From JAJXWB01 sp046349215 (GTDB lineage Bacteria; Pseudomonadota; Alphaproteobacteria; Rhizobiales; Beijerinckiaceae): a stretch of DNA of 64,000 nt. This document shows, piece after piece, positions 58,021-64,000 of the stretch. How positions within the stretch are numbered: the first letter of the stretch is position 1; each line of letters opens with the position of its first letter. The stretch is taken from positions 124,001 to 188,000 of the forward strand of contig JAXMCV010000003.1 in the NCBI GenBank assembly GCA_046349215.1, read 5' to 3'. Under the pieces are notes generated by a model that did not search any database, was not told the origin of the DNA, and saw only the letters and a list, made by a program, of their open reading frames with translations. A program made the translations under genes and the position numbers.

Positions 58021-58410
58021 ATGAAGACGCATGTGCAGCACGCGCGCGACAGCGGTTTCGAACAGGGCCTGAGGCAATATTTCGAATATCGCAATCTCGG
58101 CTATCACGACGCGACAGGCGGCAGGTTCGGCGTGAACGTGATCCGCGCCATTCCCGGCGAACATCCGCACGGCAAGTGGCACGTGCACGAACTCGACTTC
58201 CAGTTCGTCTATGTCCTGAAGGGCTGGGTGGAGTTAGAGTACGAGGACATCGGCTTCGTGCGCCTGGAAGCCGGCGACACGGTCATGCAGCCGCCACGCG
58301 TGAGGCATCGCGAGTTCCGCCACAGCGACGACGTGGAAATTCTCGAACTGACGTCGCCCGCCGAATTCGCCACGCATGAAGTCGAGGCACCGCAGGCGGC
58401 CGCGGAATAG
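58021..58410 (+). CDS. Cupin domain protein
   Basis: A 129-residue single-cupin protein. The first cupin motif is HGKWHVHELDFQFVYVLKG with histidines and glutamine/glutamate positions for a metal, and the second is LEAGDTVMQPPRVRHREF. Many such proteins are metal-dependent isomerases, dioxygenases or sugar-binding regulators; this one has no extra domain and no neighbour that suggests a substrate. It starts with ATG after AGGAGGACG, a strong ribosome site. The stop codon abuts the end of convergent folC. Confidence 0.85.
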   Translation: MKTHVQHARDSGFEQGLRQYFEYRNLGYHDATGGRFGVNVIRAIPGEHPHGKWHVHELDFQFVYVLKGWVELEYEDIGFVRLEAGDTVMQPPRVRHREFRHSDDVEILELTSPAEFATHEVEAPQAAAE

Positions 58411-59721
58411 CTATTCGATGATGGTCCCGTTCGCCGCCAGCGCGGCGCCGGCGAGATAGAGCGAACCGCAGACGAGAATGCGCGGCGGCTTGCGCCAGTT
58501 CATTCTCCCGATCGTACGAAAAGCCTCCTCGACGGTCTCGGCCTCGCTCGCGAACAGGCCGAGATCGCGCGCGGCTTCCGCCACATCGGCCGGCGCCCGG
58601 CCGTAATTGTCGCTCGGCGGCGGAACGGCGACGATGCGATTGGCCAGATCCGTGAATTGCGCGAGATAGGCGCGGGCGTCCTTCGTCGCCAGCAATCCGC
58701 AGACGAGAACGAGCGGCGCGTCGGACAGAGCCGCGCGCTCGCCCATGGCTTCCGCCGCGACGCGGGCGCCGTCCTCGTTGTGGCCGCCGTCGATCCAGAT
58801 TTCCGCGCCCGGCGGCGCCGCTTCCACGAGCGGCCCGCGCGAAAGACGCTGCAGGCGCCCCGGCCAGTCGACGGATTTCATGGCGGCGTCGAACGCGCTT
58901 GCCGGAATATCCGGAGCGATGGCGCGCAGCGTCGCGATGGCGGTGGCGGCGTTCTGGTACTGGTGACGACCGGCCAGGCGCGGCGGCGGAAGATCGAGCA
59001 GGCCGCGCTCGTCTTCGAAGATCAGGCGGCCATTCTCCTCGCGAACGTCGAAGTCGCGTTCCGCGACGATGCACGGAGCGCCGGCGCGCCGGGCGCAGCC
59101 TTGCAGCACGCGCAACGCATCGTCGGACTGCCAGCCAATCACGCCCTGCGCGCCACGCTTGAATATGCCGCCTTTTTCCGATGCGATGCTTTCGATCGTG
59201 TCGCCCAGAAATTCGGCGTGATCGAACGAGACCGGCGTCACCACGCTGGCGGCGGGATGCTCGACGACATTGGTCGAATCGAAACGTCCGCCGAGGCCGA
59301 CCTCCAGCAGCAGCCAGTCGGCTGGCGTCTCCGCAAAGAGATCGAAGGCCGCCGCCGTACCCGCCTCGAAAAAGGTGATGGGCGCGCCGGCATTCGCCTT
59401 TTCGCACTTCTCGAGCGCGGCGAGCAAAACGGCGTTGTCGACGATCCTTCCCGCGAGCCGGATGCGCTCGTTGAATTTCAGGAGATGAGGCGAGGTATAG
59501 ACATGCACGCTCTGGCCGGCGGCCTCGAGGACGGCGCGCAGGAAAGCGATCGTCGAGCCCTTGCCGTTGGTGCCGGCGACATGGATCGTTTTCGGCAGTC
59601 GTTTGTGGGGATCGCCCAATGTGGCGAGCAGACGCAGCGTGCGATTGATCGAAAGATCGATCTTGCGCGGGTGAAGCTCGAACAGGCGCGCAAGAATGGC
59701 GTCAATGGCGCGGTCAGTCAT
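58411..59721 (-). CDS. folC: Bifunctional folylpolyglutamate synthase / dihydrofolate synthase
   Basis: A 436-residue Mur-ligase-like enzyme that adds glutamate to dihydropteroate and folates. The ATP-binding loop is VAGTNGKGSTIAFLRAVLEA, with YTSPHLLKFNERIRLAG and LEVGLGGRFDSTNVV following (metal and substrate binding), and the C-terminal domain ends with ILVCGSLYLAGAALAA. Length is normal. It is downstream of accD on the same strand, 65 bases apart, part of the conserved trpFBA-accD-folC order. Confidence 0.96.
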   Translation of the reverse strand: MTDRAIDAILARLFELHPRKIDLSINRTLRLLATLGDPHKRLPKTIHVAGTNGKGSTIAFLRAVLEAAGQSVHVYTSPHLLKFNERIRLAGRIVDNAVLLAALEKCEKANAGAPITFFEAGTAAAFDLFAETPADWLLLEVGLGGRFDSTNVVEHPAASVVTPVSFDHAEFLGDTIESIASEKGGIFKRGAQGVIGWQSDDALRVLQGCARRAGAPCIVAERDFDVREENGRLIFEDERGLLDLPPPRLAGRHQYQNAATAIATLRAIAPDIPASAFDAAMKSVDWPGRLQRLSRGPLVEAAPPGAEIWIDGGHNEDGARVAAEAMGERAALSDAPLVLVCGLLATKDARAYLAQFTDLANRIVAVPPPSDNYGRAPADVAEAARDLGLFASEAETVEEAFRTIGRMNWRKPPRILVCGSLYLAGAALAANGTIIE

Positions 59722-59786
59722 GTCGAAGCACGCTCTTTCGACGCTGCGTCATGCCCGGGCCAAATCCACGCTCCAAGCCGTCGCAA

Positions 59787-60653
59787 TCACGCCGCCTGTT
59801 CGCGCGCCGGCTGCTTCGTCAGCATCGCGACGACGCGCGCCAGCGTGTCGCGCATTTCGGCGCGCGGCACGACCATGTCGACCATGCCGTGCTCGACCAG
59901 ATATTCCGAACGCTGGAATCCCTCCGGCAGTTTCTCGCGGATCGTCTGCTCGATGACGCGGGCGCCGGCGAAGCCGATGACCGCGCCGGGTTCGGCGATG
60001 TGGATGTCGCCCAGCATGGCGTAGGAGGCGGTGACGCCGCCGGTCGTCGGATTGGTGAGCACGACGATGTAGGGCAGTTTCGCCGCGCGCAGGCGCTGCA
60101 CGGCGACCGTCGTGCGCGGCATCTGCATCAGCGAGAACATGCCTTCCTGCATGCGCGCGCCGCCCGATGCGGTAAAGATGATGAAGGGCATCTTGCGTTC
60201 CACCGCCTGCGTCATGCCGGCGATGATCGCCTCGCCCGCTGCCATGCCGAGCGAGCCGCCGAGGAATTCGAAATCCTGCAGCGCCACGACCACATCCATG
60301 GCGTGGAGCTTGCCGGCGGCGAGCCGCACCGCGTCCTGCACGCCGGTCTTCGCACGGTTTTCCTTGAGGCGGTCGGTGTAGCGCTTCACGTCACGGAACT
60401 TCAGCGGATCGAGCGGCACGTCCGGCGTCGGCAGCGTGTCATACTGGCCGTTGTCGAACACGCTCTTCAGCCGCGCCTCGGCGGGCATGCGCATGTGATA
60501 GCCGGAACCCGGCACGACCCAGAAATTGCTCTCGAGGTCCTTGTGGAAGACGAGTTCGCCGCTGTCCGGGCATTTCACCCAGAGATTGTCCGGCGTATCG
60601 CGCTTGAGGATCGAACGGATCTTCGGCGGAACGACGTTGGATATCCAGTTCAT
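59787..60653 (-). CDS. accD: Acetyl-CoA carboxylase carboxyltransferase subunit beta
   Basis: A 288-residue subunit of the carboxyltransferase that makes malonyl-CoA. The crotonase-like domain (about 90-270) has PFIIFTASGGARMQEGMFSL and VLTNPTTGGVTASYAML. The N-terminal zinc ribbon of the E. coli enzyme is degenerate: LWVKCPDSGELVFHKD keeps one cysteine (Cys28) and the second pair is replaced (VVPGSGYHMRM). This is usual in this group, not a sign of inactivity. Same strand as folC and trpA; a dispersed repeat lies between it and trpA. Confidence 0.96.
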   Translation of the reverse strand: MNWISNVVPPKIRSILKRDTPDNLWVKCPDSGELVFHKDLESNFWVVPGSGYHMRMPAEARLKSVFDNGQYDTLPTPDVPLDPLKFRDVKRYTDRLKENRAKTGVQDAVRLAAGKLHAMDVVVALQDFEFLGGSLGMAAGEAIIAGMTQAVERKMPFIIFTASGGARMQEGMFSLMQMPRTTVAVQRLRAAKLPYIVVLTNPTTGGVTASYAMLGDIHIAEPGAVIGFAGARVIEQTIREKLPEGFQRSEYLVEHGMVDMVVPRAEMRDTLARVVAMLTKQPAREQAA

Positions 60654-60671
60654 GTCCGTTCTCGCTTCTGT

Positions 60672-60750
60672 GTCATGCCCGCGAAAGCGGGCATCCAGTT
60701 CCCGGCGTCGCGGCGCTTGCTTCTGTATCCCCGCTTTCGCGGGGATGACA
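60672..60750. repeat. Palindromic intergenic repeat between accD and trpA
   Basis: TGTCATGCCCGCGAAAGCGG is mirrored by CCCCGCTTTCGCGGGGATGACA at the other end, so the ends form inverted repeats around about 40 bases. Typical of the dispersed GTCAT...ATGAC elements of alphaproteobacteria. Confidence 0.75.
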
Positions 60751-60761
60751 ATTATGAACGA

Positions 60762-61616
60762 CTACTCCGCTGCAACCTTCCGCGCGCTGCGCACGCCGGC
60801 GGACAGGTCGCGCACGAGCGAGGCGACGGCTTCGACTGTCTTGCCCGTAGCCCTGTTCTGCGCGTCGAGCGAATTCTTCAGCGCATCCACGAGCGCCGTT
60901 CCGACGACGACGCCATCGGCCTGAGCGCCGATCGTGCGCGCATTGTCGGCCGTCTTGACCCCGAAGCCGACCGCGACGGGCAGCTTCGTGTGGCCCTTGA
61001 TGCGCTTCACCGCGGCGCCGACCTTGGAATAATCGGCGATGGCCGCGCCGGTGATGCCGGTCAGCGACACGTAATAGACGAAGCCGGACGTGTTGCTGAG
61101 GACGCTCGGCAGACGCCTGTCGTCGGTCGTCGGCGTGGCGAGACGGATGAAATTGAGGCCCGCCTTCAACGCCGGCCGGCACAATTCGTCATCTTCTTCC
61201 GGCGGCAGGTCGACGACGATCAGGCCGTCGACGCCGGCTTCCTTCGCCTCGACCAGAAATTTTTCGACGCCGTGCACGTAGATCGGATTGTAATAGCCCA
61301 TCAGGACGATCGGCGTTTCTGAATCCGACTTGCGAAATTCCGTGACGAGGTGAAGCGTCTTGTTCAGCGTCATGCCGGCGTGCAGCGCGCGCAGGCCAGC
61401 CGCCTGGATCGACGGGCCGTCGGCCATCGGATCGGTGAAGGGCATGCCGACCTCGATCACGTCGGCGCCGGCCGCAGGCAAAGCCTTGACGATTGCAAGC
61501 GAAGTCGCGGGATCGGGATCGCCGCCCATCACGAAAGTAACGAGGGCGGCGCGATTTTCGCGCGCCAGGTGCGCAAAACGGCGGTCTATACGGGTTGGCG
61601 TCGCAGAGGTGCTCAT
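60762..61616 (-). CDS. trpA: Tryptophan synthase alpha subunit
   Basis: A 284-residue TIM-barrel subunit that cleaves indole-3-glycerol phosphate to indole. The catalytic glutamate lies in DVIEVGMPFTDPMADG and the second acid in the same stretch; MGYYNPIYVHGVEKF and VGFGVKTADNARTIG are phosphate-binding and loop regions. Length is slightly above the usual 268 because of the C-terminus. It is separated from trpB by 756 bases that hold a divergently oriented toxin-antitoxin pair, so its transcription from the trp promoter has to cross that module. Confidence 0.96.
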   Translation of the reverse strand: MSTSATPTRIDRRFAHLARENRAALVTFVMGGDPDPATSLAIVKALPAAGADVIEVGMPFTDPMADGPSIQAAGLRALHAGMTLNKTLHLVTEFRKSDSETPIVLMGYYNPIYVHGVEKFLVEAKEAGVDGLIVVDLPPEEDDELCRPALKAGLNFIRLATPTTDDRRLPSVLSNTSGFVYYVSLTGITGAAIADYSKVGAAVKRIKGHTKLPVAVGFGVKTADNARTIGAQADGVVVGTALVDALKNSLDAQNRATGKTVEAVASLVRDLSAGVRSARKVAAE

Positions 61617-61663
61617 GGCCGGTCGATTATCATGGAACGATGCAACGCGAAATCGCGAGGCGT

Positions 61664-61709
61664 TTGCAAAAGGGCGGGGCAGAGCTTATCTTGGTCAGAC
61701 TTAGCCAAG
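61664..61709 (+). promoter_or_regulatory. Promoter and likely autoregulatory operator of the toxin-antitoxin genes
   Basis: TTGCAA (61664-61669) and TTATCT (61686-61691) are separated by 16 bases. The inverted repeat CTTGG (61690-61694) and CCAAG (61705-61709) overlaps the -10 box and the start site, as expected for repression by a Phd-type antitoxin. AAGGTGA follows as ribosome site. Confidence 0.55.
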
Positions 61710-61719
61710 GTGATGCGAA

Positions 61720-61971
61720 ATGCCTACGGTAAACATGCTGGACGCGAAGACACAGCTCTCGAAACTTGTGCAGCAGGTCGAATCCGGCGCGGAAACGGAG
61801 ATCGTGATCGCGCGCAACGGGCGGGCGGTAGCGAAGCTTGTGCCGGTGAATGCGCGGCCCAAAGGCCGGCGACCGCTCGGCTTCCTGGCCGGCCGCTATC
61901 CGAGCTTCACGCTTGAAGAATTCAACGCCAGCGACGCAGAGATCGCCCGCCTGTTTGGCGTCGAGCCGTGA
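61720..61971 (+). CDS. Antitoxin, Phd/YefM family
   Basis: An 83-residue antitoxin. The N-terminal dimerisation and DNA-binding part reads NMLDAKTQLSKLVQQVESGA and IVIARNGRAVAKLVP, the family pattern. The C-terminus (about 50-83, YPSFTLEEFNASDAEI) is the flexible toxin-binding tail. It is followed by the toxin gene with a GTGA overlap, giving coupled synthesis. The pair sits between trpB and trpA on the opposite strand. Confidence 0.9.
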   Translation: MPTVNMLDAKTQLSKLVQQVESGAETEIVIARNGRAVAKLVPVNARPKGRRPLGFLAGRYPSFTLEEFNASDAEIARLFGVEP

Positions 61972-62360
61972 GGCTGCTGCTGGACACGCATATAGCGATC
62001 TGGTCCATCACGCACCCCGAAAAGCTCTCGGGCGCTGTGATCGATCTGCTGGGCGGCCACGACAACGACGTATTCGTCTCCGCCTGCAGCATCTGGGAAA
62101 TCGCGATCAAACATTCGCTCGGTCGCCCTGGCGGCGGCCTGCCGTTCGGCCCAATGGACGCGATCGGTAATTTCAGGCATGTGGGCTACGAATTCCTCGC
62201 GGTTACGCCTGAACACGCCGCCGCGGTCGAGACATTGCCGATGCATCATGGCGATCCCTTCGACCGGTTGCTCATCGCGCAGGCGCTGACCGAACCGATG
62301 CGGCTCGTCACGAGCGATGCGCAGGTCTGGCGCTATGGCGAGATGATTCTTCGCGCGTAA
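61968..62360 (+). CDS. VapC-type PIN domain toxin
   Basis: A 130-residue PIN-domain ribonuclease. Acidic residues for metal binding are Asp6 (LLLDTHIAIW), Glu44 (SIWEIAIKHSLGR), Asp96/Asp99 (HHGDPFDRLLIAQA) and Asp117 (LVTSDAQVW). Such toxins cut tRNA or rRNA when the antitoxin is degraded. It starts with GTG inside the antitoxin's stop codon. It ends 12 bases before the convergent trpB stop codon. Confidence 0.92.
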   Translation: MRLLLDTHIAIWSITHPEKLSGAVIDLLGGHDNDVFVSACSIWEIAIKHSLGRPGGGLPFGPMDAIGNFRHVGYEFLAVTPEHAAAVETLPMHHGDPFDRLLIAQALTEPMRLVTSDAQVWRYGEMILRA

Positions 62361-62372
62361 CCGGCTCCCGGC

Positions 62373-63590
<1,218 letters not shown>

Positions 63591-63622
63591 CGTCCTGCAT
63601 CCGGTGTTGGCATTGCGGCTTT

Positions 63623-63754
63623 GCCCCCTCCCCTGCCCTCCCCCGCTTCGCGGGAGAGGGAGAAGATCGCCGGCTTCATCGGGATACGAGATCGCGAATG
63701 CTTGCCGTCCCCTCTCCCGTGAGCGAAGCGAACGGGCGAGGGCAAGGGAGGGGG
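63623..63754. repeat. Dispersed C-rich/G-rich palindromic repeat, copy 2
   Basis: Near-copy of the element at 33051-33180: TTGCCCCCTCCC and CCCCCGCTTCGCGGGAGAGG on the left, CCCTCTCCCGTGAGCGAAGC and GGGCAAGGGAGGGGGC on the right. It lies between trpF and trpB. Confidence 0.8.
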
Positions 63755-63794
63755 CCCGCCCGAGGTGGCGTCTCTCTTACCCTCTCATGCCGGC

Positions 63795-64000
63795 TTAAGA
63801 AAGGCCGCGCGCCGCCGCCACGAAGGCGCGGATTTTCGCTTCGTCCTTGACGCCGGGCGCGGATTCCACCCCCGAAGAGACGTCGACGCCCGGCGCGCCG
63901 GTGCGGGCCAGCGCCTCCGCCACATTGGCGGGATCGAGCCCACCCGACAGCAGCCATGGTTTCCGGGTCCGAAAGGCGTCGAGGATCGCCCAATCGAAGG
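63795..64000 (-). CDS. trpF: Phosphoribosylanthranilate isomerase, C-terminal part (partial)
   Basis: The visible 67 residues read FDWAILDAFRTRKPWLLSGG, LDPANVAEALARTGAPGVDV, SSGVESAPGVKDEAKI and onwards to the stop, which is the C-terminal third of TrpF (LSGGLxPxNV and VDVSSGVExxPGxKD signatures). It isomerises phosphoribosylanthranilate in tryptophan synthesis. The rest lies beyond the window. Same strand and order as trpB and trpA. Confidence 0.9.
   Translation of the reverse strand, partial: FDWAILDAFRTRKPWLLSGGLDPANVAEALARTGAPGVDVSSGVESAPGVKDEAKIRAFVAAARGLS

Noticed and set aside
59787..60653. AccD as a broken gene because zinc-ribbon cysteines are missing
   Set aside because: The carboxyltransferase domain is intact and this loss is common in related alphaproteobacteria.

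Overview
This window is a GC-rich, gene-dense chromosomal segment that looks like a Hyphomicrobiales-type alphaproteobacterium. The lineage call is an inference from several features: the trpF-trpB-trpA-accD-folC gene order, an AccD without zinc-ribbon cysteines, an Irr-like Fur protein, a GTTC-N7-GTTC (alphaproteobacterial LexA) box, and dispersed palindromes typical of this order. A MfnB/FolB fusion gene followed by a MfnE-like kinase gene points to methylofuran and tetrahydromethanopterin synthesis, so a methylotroph is likely. I saw no rRNA or tRNA gene, CRISPR array, IS element or prophage.

Layout. 1-10 kb: pgi, a glutathione transferase, an orphan cytosine-5 DNA methyltransferase with Vsr, dnaN, a fatty acid hydroxylase, and a DNA-repair pair (radical SAM protein plus DUF4130-UdgX) under an SOS box. 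10-14.6 kb: a uracil-catabolism operon (URC1, URC4, upp) and a degenerate GGDEF membrane protein. 14.6-21.6 kb: a Yej-type peptide/microcin C importer operon ending in deoB. 21.7-34.4 kb: cytochrome c, kdsB-pheA, an ABC exporter, a GlsB/YeaQ protein, a DUF3775 protein, an ABC-F ATPase, an MFS transporter, an MsrQ-like protein and several oxidoreductases. 34.5-42 kb: the methylofuran/pterin genes, MipA, and an RND efflux pair divergent from a BigR/YgaV-like thiol regulator. 42-46 kb: a CYP153 P450 with its ferredoxin, ahcY behind a SahR-like operator, and an Irr-like regulator. 46-50.6 kb: an ABC-2 exporter, then an ECF sigma factor, an RskA-like anti-sigma factor and an exported repeat protein. 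50.6-64 kb: pncB, lepA, a GGDEF-EAL protein, chrA, trxA, a cupin, folC, accD, trpA, a type II toxin-antitoxin pair, trpB and the end of trpF.

The most striking locus is 47.9-50.6 kb. The exported 237-residue protein consists almost wholly of about 14 copies of a 14-residue repeat (ASAAAPQGNG core). The same repeat occurs about six times in the extracytoplasmic linker of the adjacent anti-sigma factor. The shared repeat suggests a sigma/anti-sigma circuit that senses, or is titrated by, its own exported repeat protein. I know of no described system of this kind. Other notable points are the SOS-controlled UdgX/radical SAM operon, the URC operon, the fusion of two C1-cofactor enzymes, and a toxin-antitoxin module splitting trpB from trpA.
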